From: CAWEQO01 sp963811225
GTDB lineage: Bacteria; Chloroflexota; Anaerolineae; Anaerolineales; Anaerolineaceae
DNA: 64,000 nt
Assembly: GCA_963811225.1 (NCBI GenBank)
Contig: CAWEQO010000012.1
Location: 744,001 to 808,000 of the forward strand
Direction: 5' to 3'
The position numbers and the translations under genes are program-made. A model generated the notes under the pieces. That model saw nothing but the letters and a program-made list of their open reading frames with translations, ran no database searches and was not told the origin of the DNA. This document shows positions 13,726-21,501 of this stretch, piece after piece; the first letter of the stretch is position 1; each line of letters opens with the position of its first letter.

Positions 13726-16293
13726 CTACTCATACCGAATCGCCTCCGCAGCGGGTATTTTGCTTAACTTCCAGGCAGGGTAGACGCCCGCCAGCAGCGC
13801 CGCCGCCAACGAGATGACCAGCGCCTGCAAGAACGCTCCGGGCTCCAATGCTCTCTGCAGTGTCCAGCCGAATGAACGCTGGTTGATGACGTAGATCAAT
13901 ATCAACGCCAGGGTGTACCCGGCCGGGGCCGCCAATGCGCCCGCCACCAGACCCATCAGCCCAGTCTCCAGCATCACCAGCTTCCACAGCTGCCGCCCGG
14001 TCAGGCCCAAGGCCCGCAGGATGCCCAGCTCGCGCTGCTTCTCCATCTGCAAGAGCAGAAGCGTGTTGAGGATCCCGATGAAGGCCACCACCGTAGCCAG
14101 GATGCGCAGCGCCGCCGTGATGGCAAAGGTGCGGTCGAAGATCGCCAGAACCTCTTGACGCAGCGCCCGGTTAGGCCGCACCAGCAGCCGCTGCTGCTCG
14201 CTCAAGTGGTCCTGCAGCCAGCGCGTGAGCTGATCAGGGTCGGTCCCGGGCTGCAAGCGCAAGTCCATTGAAGTGATGGCGGTATCGTTCCAATTCTTGC
14301 GGTAAACATCCAGCGCCATCAGCAGCGTGCCCTGGCTGGATGAATAGTCATAGAACACACCCATCACCGGGAATTCCCTCCAGCCCTGCTGCGTGTACAG
14401 CTTCAGGCGGCTGCCTGGCTGCAGCAGGTCCAGGCGGCGTGCGAGTGGCTCCGACACAAGGATGCCGCCCGCCTGCATCCCCGCGCCAACATCTTCCGGC
14501 CTGCCTTGCAAGCTCAGGAACATCCGCTCCTGGCCCAGGTGATCGTTGCTGGAAGCGTACACCTGCACCGGGCCTTGATCGGACTGTACCGGCGTGGTCC
14601 GCAGCAGGTTGACCTGTGTCACGCCCGGCCAGGTTGGCGCCTGGGCCACCACTTGCGGATCGATTGGCGCGGATGGGGCCGTGCCGGTGTAGGTTGGGGC
14701 CGAGATGTACACATCGCCCTGCAAGGTGGCTTCCAGCCACAGGTTGACCGTGTGCCGGAAGCTCTCGATCATCAGGCTGACTCCAATCGTTACCGCTACG
14801 GCGATCATCAGCGCCGCCACCGAAACCGACGTGCGGCTGAGCGAATTCTCCAGGTTGCGCGGCGCCATGCGCCCCAACAGGCCGAATACCCGCCCGAGCA
14901 GCGGCGACGCAACCCGCATCAGCAGCACCAGGATCAGGGCTGCCAGCAGTGCGAACCCGACAATCACCGCCAGCGTGCCGCCGAACCCGCCGAGTAGGCC
15001 CAGGCCAGGCAGGGTGAACAGCACAGCGCCCGTACCGATACTGCCTAATCCGGCCAGGGCCGTCCAGGACACCGCCTTGCGGGCCTTGCGCTCCAGCGTA
15101 GAGCGCAGCAGGGCCGCTTCCGGCGGGACTGAGGCCGCCTCCCAGGCCGGGAGCGCTGCGGCCGCCGCCGAGGCCAGAATACCCAAAACCCCACCTTTCA
15201 GCAGGCTGGACACCGGTAAGCCCACATTCTGTACGGTCGTCGTAAAATAGAGATCGTTCACGGTCTGAGTGACCATCGCTACGGTTTGCCGGCCCATCAG
15301 CACGCCCAGCCCGGTCCCGATGATGCCACCGGTCAGGCCCAACAGCAGCGCCTCAACCACCACCAGCAAGAACACCTCCCGCCGGGTGACGCCCAAACAG
15401 CGCAGCACGCCGAACAGCGCCCGGCGCTGCACCACTGAGAAGGTCATGGTGTTATAGATCAAGAATAACCCCACCACCAATGCCAGCAGGCTCAGGGCGG
15501 TCAGGTTCAGCCGGAAGGCGGCGGTCATCTGCGACACCGAGCCAGAGCGGGCTGCGGCGGGCTGAACCAGTACGCCCTGCGGCAGCCAGGCCTGCAGCCT
15601 CGCCAGCGACTGGCCTTTGTCGTCCGGCAGGATCAGGTCGATCCGGTCGAGCTTACCCAGCTGCCCACTCAGCTCCTGCACGGTGGCAATGTCCGCCAGG
15701 ATCAGGCCGCTCAGCTTTCGCTGTGACAGGGCGTCCCCCGGCCTGACCAGGCCCACGATGGACGCTGCCTTTTTCTCGCCGTTGACGTCCAGATTCAGGC
15801 TGTCGCCCACCTGCAGTCCATAACGCTCAGCCATGCTCTGGGAGAGCAGCACCCCACCCGGCTTCGTCAGGAACGGCGTCAACTGATCGAGCGCAAAGCC
15901 GTTGGTGTCCCCTAAATATGGAAGGAACGGCCCGCTGCTGAACGGGTCCACACCCAACAGCTGCAGGGGTTGGCCGCCCAGCTGCGGCGAGGACACGTAT
16001 ACCGAGAGGGCTGGTGTGGCCGTTTCCACCGGCCCGCTGCAGCGCAGCCTGGTGTAAAGGCTGTCGTCCAGGCCCTCCGGCCCGCCCGTGATTTCGTGCG
16101 TGGCGCTGCCCGCCACCGCCTCGGCGCTCAACTCGAAGGCGCGCTGGGCGCTGGCGTTGGCAAGGTCGATCGCTACCACCACCGCCACCCCCAGGGTGAT
16201 CCCCAGCACCATCAGCAGGCTCTGCCATCTGTGGCGCAGCAGATAGCGCAGCCCCACCTTCCAGAGGACCACAGAGGAAACATTCGATTGCAT
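13726..16293 (-). CDS. ABC transporter permease with two FtsX-like domains
   Basis: 855 residues. An N-terminal membrane helix (WQSLLMVLGITLGVAVVVAIDLA) is followed by a periplasmic-type MacB_PCD region and a first FtsX domain with three helices (about 265-400). Then come a second helix pair, another extracytoplasmic region and a second FtsX domain near the C-terminus (IFDRTFAITAALRILATVVAFIG and LRALGLTGRQLWKLVMLE). Such double-size permeases belong to the MacB/LolC/AttFG type of mechanotransmission ABC systems, which usually move lipids or lipoprotein-like cargo rather than driving simple import. The start overlaps the ATPase stop as TAATG, so translation is coupled. The gene is intact although more than 2.5 kb long. 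Confidence 0.93.
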   Translation of the reverse strand: MQSNVSSVVLWKVGLRYLLRHRWQSLLMVLGITLGVAVVVAIDLANASAQRAFELSAEAVAGSATHEITGGPEGLDDSLYTRLRCSGPVETATPALSVYVSSPQLGGQPLQLLGVDPFSSGPFLPYLGDTNGFALDQLTPFLTKPGGVLLSQSMAERYGLQVGDSLNLDVNGEKKAASIVGLVRPGDALSQRKLSGLILADIATVQELSGQLGKLDRIDLILPDDKGQSLARLQAWLPQGVLVQPAAARSGSVSQMTAAFRLNLTALSLLALVVGLFLIYNTMTFSVVQRRALFGVLRCLGVTRREVFLLVVVEALLLGLTGGIIGTGLGVLMGRQTVAMVTQTVNDLYFTTTVQNVGLPVSSLLKGGVLGILASAAAAALPAWEAASVPPEAALLRSTLERKARKAVSWTALAGLGSIGTGAVLFTLPGLGLLGGFGGTLAVIVGFALLAALILVLLMRVASPLLGRVFGLLGRMAPRNLENSLSRTSVSVAALMIAVAVTIGVSLMIESFRHTVNLWLEATLQGDVYISAPTYTGTAPSAPIDPQVVAQAPTWPGVTQVNLLRTTPVQSDQGPVQVYASSNDHLGQERMFLSLQGRPEDVGAGMQAGGILVSEPLARRLDLLQPGSRLKLYTQQGWREFPVMGVFYDYSSSQGTLLMALDVYRKNWNDTAITSMDLRLQPGTDPDQLTRWLQDHLSEQQRLLVRPNRALRQEVLAIFDRTFAITAALRILATVVAFIGILNTLLLLQMEKQRELGILRALGLTGRQLWKLVMLETGLMGLVAGALAAPAGYTLALILIYVINQRSFGWTLQRALEPGAFLQALVISLAAALLAGVYPAWKLSKIPAAEAIRYE

Positions 16294-16973
16294 TAAGATT
16301 CCTTGGGGAGCAGCTGACCGTGGCGCAGCACCAGCACCCGGTCGGCGTAGCCGGCAGCCTCGCTGCTGTGCGTCACCAGCACCAGGTTCTTGCCCACCTT
16401 ACGGGTCAAGCGGTCGAGCAAGTCCATTACCGCTCGCCCGGTCTCTGCATCGAGGTTGCCAGTAGGCTCGTCCGCCAGCAGCACCAGCGGATCGTGCGCC
16501 AGGGACCGGGCAATGGCAACCCGCTGCTGTTCGCCGCCCGACAGCCGGTCGGGGAAGGCCTTCAGGCGGTCGCTCAGCCCGACCTCTTCCAGCAGGTCCA
16601 GGGCATGCTGCCGCCCGCCGTTATTCAGCATTCCATTCAGCTCTAGCGGCAGGGTTACGTTCTCCCACACCGTCAGCGTGGGGATCAAATTAAAAAATTG
16701 GAAAATAAAGCCAATCGAGCGCCGCCGGAACAGGGTGCGCTGCAGGTCGTTCAACCCGGTCAGGCGCTCGTGGTCCAGGTAGATCTCCCCCTGGTCGGCC
16801 CGGTCGATGCCGCTGATCAAGTTAAGCAGCGTGGTCTTCCCGCTGCCGCTCCTGCCAAGAATGGCGGTGAACTCTCCTTTTTCAAAGCTGGCTGTGGCGT
16901 CTTGCAAGATCGTATGCTGTTTTCCGGCTTCCTGGTAGGCTTTCGAAAGGCGCTCCAGCCGCAAAAAACTCAT
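16293..16973 (-). CDS. ABC transporter ATP-binding protein (MacB/LolD type)
   Basis: 226 residues. Walker A GRSGSGKT, Q-loop FIFQFFNLIPTLTVWENV, signature LSGGEQQRVAIARSLAHDP, Walker B LVLLADEPTGNLD and the H-loop VTHS are all present. The FNLIPTLT segment and the size are typical of ATPases that partner FtsX-fold permeases. It starts three bases after the CorA stop and overlaps the permease start. Confidence 0.96.
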   Translation of the reverse strand: MSFLRLERLSKAYQEAGKQHTILQDATASFEKGEFTAILGRSGSGKTTLLNLISGIDRADQGEIYLDHERLTGLNDLQRTLFRRRSIGFIFQFFNLIPTLTVWENVTLPLELNGMLNNGGRQHALDLLEEVGLSDRLKAFPDRLSGGEQQRVAIARSLAHDPLVLLADEPTGNLDAETGRAVMDLLDRLTRKVGKNLVLVTHSSEAAGYADRVLVLRHGQLLPKES

Positions 16974-17906
16974 TTAGAACCAATCCATTTTTACGAATAT
17001 AAACGTTACGACTAATGCGATACTGATAGAAATGGCGATCACGATCAACCAGGCCAGCACGTTGCTTTGGAACGGCAGGCCCACGTTCATGCCAAAAAAG
17101 CTGGTCACGATGGTCGGCAGGCTCAGGATGATGGTAATGGCCGCCAGGAACTTCAAGATGATGTTCTGGTTATTGGAGATGATCGAGGCGAAGCCATCCA
17201 TCATTGAGCTGAGGATGGTGGTGGAGATGTTGACCATCTCGATTGCCTGCTGGTTTTCGGTAATAACGTCCTCCAGCAGATCCTCATCGTCCGGATATTT
17301 GTGGAACAATTGCGTTCGCTGCAGCCGGTCGAGCATCAACTGATTGCTGCGCAAGGCGGTGGTGAAGTATACCAGGCTCTTTTGGTATTTGAGCAGCTCC
17401 AGCACCTCTTTGTTGCGCGAGGATTTCTGAATCATGTCTTCCAGAACATCCACCCGGTTGTTGATCTCACGCAGATTCATCAGGAACTTGCTGGCCGCAT
17501 TAAGCAGGATATGCAGCACAAAGCGGTTGCGCTTGGCAGTCGAGAGACCCCGTACCCGCCCGGATGCAAGCTCCTGAATGATTTCGTTCTGGCGGCGCGA
17601 GACGGTGATGATGTAATTCTCGGTCAGGATGATGCCGAGCGGGATGGTCGTGTAGGGGACGTCGACGCGCGGCCCCTGATAATACGGGATGCGGATGAGG
17701 ATCAGCAGCGTACCGTCATCCTCACGTTCAGTACGGGAGCGTTCATCGATATCCAGGGGATAGGTGATGAAGTCTTGCGGCAGCCCCAGGGTGGTCAGCT
17801 GCTCGATATCATCCGTGGTGGGATCGAACACGTTGATCCAGGAACCCGGCTGCAGCTCCTCGATTTTTTCCAACCCCACACCTGTATTCTTAATGTACTG
17901 GATCAT
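16974..17906 (-). CDS. CorA-family divalent cation transporter
   Basis: 310 residues. An N-terminal cytoplasmic alpha/beta domain is followed by a long helix region (about 130-240) and two C-terminal membrane helices. The selectivity motif GMN is present in FFGMNVGLPF just after the first helix, followed by a short loop and the last helix ending KMDWF. CorA-type pentamers carry Mg2+ or Co2+ across the membrane. The C-terminal positive KMDWF tail is family-like. It appears to be the first gene of a run with the ABC transporter, with a 0-base gap to the ATPase ATG; whether function is shared is unclear. Confidence 0.94.
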   Translation of the reverse strand: MIQYIKNTGVGLEKIEELQPGSWINVFDPTTDDIEQLTTLGLPQDFITYPLDIDERSRTEREDDGTLLILIRIPYYQGPRVDVPYTTIPLGIILTENYIITVSRRQNEIIQELASGRVRGLSTAKRNRFVLHILLNAASKFLMNLREINNRVDVLEDMIQKSSRNKEVLELLKYQKSLVYFTTALRSNQLMLDRLQRTQLFHKYPDDEDLLEDVITENQQAIEMVNISTTILSSMMDGFASIISNNQNIILKFLAAITIILSLPTIVTSFFGMNVGLPFQSNVLAWLIVIAISISIALVVTFIFVKMDWF

Positions 17907-18142
17907 GATGATCTCCTCCCCGTGTCCGAATGAATTTCCACATTACCAGGTAATTTTAACACCTTATTCCCAACCACAAAGGTCAGTGTCCAAGGATAAC
18001 ACAGGCAAGAATGGAACCCAGCGCCGCAGAGGATATCGCAGGCGTCTCACCTGAATTAAGAAACTTTCCCTCTCTGCGGTTTGCGCTCCGCCAGCTCTGA
18101 AGAATGAATTAGAAAAAGGTAGGAAAAAGCCCACAAAAAGAA

Positions 18143-18193
18143 CCTGGTTGAGTATATTGGAGTTGTGAACAGACAGCCAATATACCAACCAGG
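18143..18193 (+). promoter_or_regulatory. Transposase leader hairpin overlapping the ribosome binding site
   Basis: CCTGGTTGAGTATATTGG pairs imperfectly with CCAATATACCAACCAGG; the AGG of the second arm is the start of the AGGAG ribosome binding site of the transposase. In transcripts entering from outside, the hairpin would hide this site, a known type of IS self-control. Confidence 0.6.
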
Positions 18194-18207
18194 AGCTTAA
18201 TAATACC

Positions 18208-19584
18208 ATGCAGGAAGCAAATGCAGAGCGAAAAGGGAAAAATCAGGGGGAGGATTCGGAAGACGAAGCCCAAAAACAGATACTGAGTTTGTTTTTCCGG
18301 ACGGCACAGCAGTATGGTGGGAAATGGAAAGATATATTTCAGGGAGTAAGTGATCAACGGGAAGCGGGGAAGGTAACCTATTCGCTGAAGGTCTTGTTAT
18401 TCACCGGAGTACTGCTGTTTATTTGCCATTTGGGGGCGCGGCGGCAGGTCAATCACCAACTGCGGGGCAATGAGCGAGTGTGCAAGAAATATCGGGCGCT
18501 GTTTGGGGTAGAGAGTGTTCCGCATGGCGATACGCTGAACTATAACTACCAACGGCTGAAGGTAGAAGAGGTGCAGGAAGTCGTCTGCCGGTTGATGGAA
18601 AGGGTCATGGCGACGGAAGAATTGCGCCGTTGGCGGCTGTTTGGGGTCTATTTTTTGGTAGCAATGGACGGCACCGGGGTGTTGACCTATCACGAGCGGC
18701 ATTGTGACACCTGCCTGACCCGTAAACTCTCGAATGGTCAGACCCTTTACTATCATCCGGTATTGGAAGCAAAATTGGTGACTGCCAATGGCTACGCTTT
18801 ATCCTTGATGACGGAATTCATCGAGAATAGCGATCCGCAAGCCACCAAGCAAGATTGTGAACTGAAAGCGTTCTACCGTCTGGCGGATCGTCTAAAGCAG
18901 CGCTTTCCACAGACCAACTTTTGTTTGTTGTTGGACGGTCTCTTTGCGGGCGGCCCCACCCTAGAAGTGTGTAAAAAGAAGGAGTGGAAATACCTGATTG
19001 GGTTGACCGATGAAGATTTACCCAGCGTAAATCAGGAATTCGAAGCATTATTGGCTCTCCCACCCGAAAACCGAAAGGAAATCGTGCTAGACAAAGGCGT
19101 TCGGCAAGTCTATCGCTGGATGAATAGCATCGCCTACACTGATAGTGACAATCGGAGCCATTCTCTCAACGTTTTGGAGTGTGTCGAAACGATTCCCACC
19201 AAGAGGGAGCAATCGACCAAGTTCAAATGGTTGACCAATTTCACCCTGCTCTCCACCAATGCGCCCACCATTGCCAATCAAGCTGGTCGGCTGCGCTGGA
19301 AAATTGAGAATGAGGGCTTCAACCTCCAGAAAAACGGTGGCTTTGCCTTGGAACACGTCTTTAGCCAGAACGAAACGGCTCACAAAGTCTTCTACTTGCT
19401 CCTGCAGATTGCCCTGCTCTTCTTTCAACTCATGGCCAAAGGCCCTGCCTTTACTCGCACCTTCCCCAAAGGACTGGGTTCCTTGAAAAACATCGCCTAC
19501 CGTTTGCTCGAAGCCTGGCGCAATCTTCGCCTCGAAGATCGAGCCTTGCTCGCACTGCTCGCCTTACCCCTCGATACTTCCTAA
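18208..19584 (+). CDS. DDE transposase of the insertion sequence
   Basis: 458 residues. The core of a DDE (IS4-like, Transposase_11-type) enzyme is visible: Asp in LVAMDGTGVLTYH, Asp in FCLLLDGLFAGG, and Glu in the C-terminal WKIENEGFN with preceding IANQAGRLRW, the YREK-like region. The N-terminal 120 residues (KILSLFF, GKVTYSLKVLLFTGVLLF) hold the DNA-binding part. Starts at the ATG with AGGAGC upstream. I cannot name the IS subgroup with certainty. The reading frame is intact, in contrast to the inverted copy. Confidence 0.92.
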   Translation: MQEANAERKGKNQGEDSEDEAQKQILSLFFRTAQQYGGKWKDIFQGVSDQREAGKVTYSLKVLLFTGVLLFICHLGARRQVNHQLRGNERVCKKYRALFGVESVPHGDTLNYNYQRLKVEEVQEVVCRLMERVMATEELRRWRLFGVYFLVAMDGTGVLTYHERHCDTCLTRKLSNGQTLYYHPVLEAKLVTANGYALSLMTEFIENSDPQATKQDCELKAFYRLADRLKQRFPQTNFCLLLDGLFAGGPTLEVCKKKEWKYLIGLTDEDLPSVNQEFEALLALPPENRKEIVLDKGVRQVYRWMNSIAYTDSDNRSHSLNVLECVETIPTKREQSTKFKWLTNFTLLSTNAPTIANQAGRLRWKIENEGFNLQKNGGFALEHVFSQNETAHKVFYLLLQIALLFFQLMAKGPAFTRTFPKGLGSLKNIAYRLLEAWRNLRLEDRALLALLALPLDTS

Positions 19585-19796
19585 CAAGCATCTCCCGCGG
19601 TTCTCTTTCCTGATTCTCTCTCCCCAAGTGCTATGGATCTGGGGTAGTTGTCTTTCCTATTGTCGGTTGTTGTCTTTTCGCCTTTCCCAGTTTTGATCTC
19701 GCCTCCCGAAATCCTCCATCCTACTTCCTTTCTGGTCTTTTTACCAATGCTTTTCACATTTCCTGTTTTTCATTCTTCAGAGCTGGCGCTCCGCTT

Positions 19797-19831
19797 TTGA
19801 CCTGGAAATTCCGACCATTATGGTGTATAAT
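19797..19831 (+). promoter_or_regulatory. Probable ssrA promoter
   Basis: A perfect TATAAT (19826-19831) lies 12 bases before the mature tmRNA 5' end. A TTGACC (19797-19802) is present but the spacing is 23 bases, longer than optimal, so the -10 box is the firm part. Confidence 0.55.
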
Positions 19832-19842
19832 AGATGTGCAAC

Positions 19843-20236
19843 GGGGATGTCAGGCTTCGACGGGGGAGGCTGGTCCCGAATTGCGAGCCGAGAGGTGCCG
19901 ACCTCGAGAAATCAGCACAAAACACAAGTGCCAATCGCACTTCATATGCTGCAATGCCCCTCGCTGCCTAAGCGATGAGCTAGCGCATCGGTCTCCAGAT
20001 GAGACTGCGTCCGCCTGCGTCGCATTCCGACCGGCTGCAGGATCGGGCGTCACAATAGCCGGAATGCTATGCGGAGGGTCGCGTACCGCATAAAAGAGGG
20101 CTTTCGGGTCCAAGCGACTGGCTGGCTGCCGGATCTGTCGATCCCCTGGCTGACAGCGAGAACTCAAGATCGACTACGCTCGTAGTACATTCGAGGGTCA
20201 ATTTTTCGGACGCGGGTTCGATTCCCGCCATCTCCA
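19843..20236 (+). ncRNA. ssrA: Transfer-messenger RNA (tmRNA)
   Basis: The 5' end GGGGATGTCAGGCTTCGACGG and the 3' end GACGCGGGTTCGATTCCCGCCATCTCCA form the tRNA-like domain (acceptor GGGGATG with CATCTCC). The tag reading frame starts GCCAATCGC and encodes ANRTSYAAMPLAA followed by TAA, a normal degradation tag ending in Ala-Ala. The tmRNA frees stalled ribosomes and marks the unfinished protein for proteolysis. CCA is not encoded. It lies directly after IS copy 1. Confidence 0.97.
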
Positions 20237-20242
20237 CTCTTG

Positions 20243-20272
20243 AAAAAACCGGCGCAGCTGCGCCGGTTTTTT
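20243..20272 (+). terminator. ssrA terminator
   Basis: Perfect palindrome AAAAAACCGGCGCAG/CTGCGCCGGTTTTTT immediately after the tmRNA 3' end. Confidence 0.93.
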
Positions 20273-20473
20273 ATTTAAGAGAAGCTGCAGCTTTTGCGCT
20301 TCGCCTCTGAAAATTCCAAACAATTCATCCCGGATCTCAAGCTGAACGTCTCGCAAGGCATCGCCACCTGAAAAGTGGCCGGCCCTGACGACCTGGCTGC
20401 CACGGTGTGATCAATGGAAAATCCCCGGCCGGTCAGATATGCGGCGGCTGAAAGGCATGCATGAGCAAGCAAG

Positions 20474-21451
20474 CTAGGCTGCCGTTCTAAACAACCCCGC
20501 TGCCCTGACCGCCTCGAACGGATGCTTTCCCACCGCAGTCTCGTCCGAGAGCACGAAACCCTGGTAGCCCTGCATTAGACAGTCGTGCAAATAGCACACC
20601 TCGGACCGCGTCGACGTATGCGACGCAGTCATGTGTTCCAGCACCTGCCCGGCCATGATTACCGGTTTGCCCAGTTCGCGCACCTGCTGTGAAACCTTCC
20701 AAACCGCGGCTGCCATGGCTGCCATCCCCAGCTCGGCGCCCAGGTCCCCCCGGCACACCCACAGATCCATGGAATACATCGCGATGCGCATGATATCTTC
20801 CATGGCGCTGCCGCGCTCCAACTTGGCAATCAAATGCGCGCCTGGGCCAAACATCTCACGCACTCGCTGCATCTCGCCGGCATCTTTAATGTAAGATATG
20901 GCGTATTGGATGAAGTCGTAAGGCGCTGCCAGCCGGATGATTTCCTGGTCCTTCTCACTCAGCGCCTCGCGGCGGAAGTCGCCGGCGCTGAGGGTGACGC
21001 CCTTGCCCGGACGGATCGGGCCGCCCAGAGCCACCTTCGCTGCCAGCCGCCCTTCGCCTACCCATTCCACCTGCAAGCGCAGCCTGGCATCGTCCAGCAC
21101 GATTTCTCCGCTGCAGCCCTGCGCCGCTGCGAAGAAATCGGGGTGTGGCACCGGCAGCGTTCCCGGCTGCTTCGTCTCGCCTGCCAGCACCAGTTCCACC
21201 GCCTGCCCTGCCTGCAGTATGAACGGCTCGAAGCGCCCCAGACGCCACTTGCTCCCCTGCAAGTCGAGCACCAGTGGGATACCCGCCTGCGCTAAAAATG
21301 GCTCCAATCGTTCGAGCCAGCCTTCCAGTTCCTTTGGAGTGAGATGCGAGGTGTTCAGCCGGAACGCAGTTGCGCCCACGCGAAACATTTCCCACCAGGA
21401 ATCCTGGTTGTTGGTCACCGGACCGATCGTCGCGATAATTTGATAATTCAA
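20474..21451 (-). CDS. Pyruvate kinase-like barrel protein lacking the C-terminal domain
   Basis: 325 residues against about 470 for ordinary pyruvate kinase. The start MNYQIIATIGPVTNN corresponds to the TKIVATIGP strand. Later come FRLNTSHL, LVLDLQGSKWRLGRF, a reduced B domain (about 70-155), FIQYAISYIKDAGE, IAKLERGSAMEDI, VCRGDLGAELGM and FVLSDETAVGKHP. These map to the barrel of pyruvate kinase, including the region around the K+/Mg2+ site. The C-terminal regulatory domain is absent and the Arg/Lys residues of the catalytic segment KPRRTKIVCT are mostly replaced, so enzyme activity on phosphoenolpyruvate is uncertain. It could be a paralogue with another kinase or lyase role. It lies downstream of leuS on the same strand. 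Confidence 0.75.
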   Translation of the reverse strand: MNYQIIATIGPVTNNQDSWWEMFRVGATAFRLNTSHLTPKELEGWLERLEPFLAQAGIPLVLDLQGSKWRLGRFEPFILQAGQAVELVLAGETKQPGTLPVPHPDFFAAAQGCSGEIVLDDARLRLQVEWVGEGRLAAKVALGGPIRPGKGVTLSAGDFRREALSEKDQEIIRLAAPYDFIQYAISYIKDAGEMQRVREMFGPGAHLIAKLERGSAMEDIMRIAMYSMDLWVCRGDLGAELGMAAMAAAVWKVSQQVRELGKPVIMAGQVLEHMTASHTSTRSEVCYLHDCLMQGYQGFVLSDETAVGKHPFEAVRAAGLFRTAA

Positions 21452-21501
21452 AGATTTATGCCCTGAAGGATCGTTTTGCTGCTGCCAGAACTGGCCCTCA
21501 T

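Larger units (their letters stand above)
18097..19780 (+). mobile_element. Insertion sequence, copy 1, intact
   Basis: 1684 bp. Ends were set by comparing with the inverted second copy at 33990-35661. Terminal inverted repeats begin CTGAAGAATGAA at both ends. In this copy the inverted identity extends a few bases outward (GCCAGCT), and GCGCTCCGC occurs just outside each end, which may reflect the target. It contains one complete transposase gene with a hairpin leader. The right end lies only 17-46 bases before the promoter elements of ssrA. Confidence 0.88.

Noticed and set aside
20275..20472. Small minus-strand open frame after ssrA
   Set aside because: No ribosome binding site, no similarity to anything recognised and no conserved composition.
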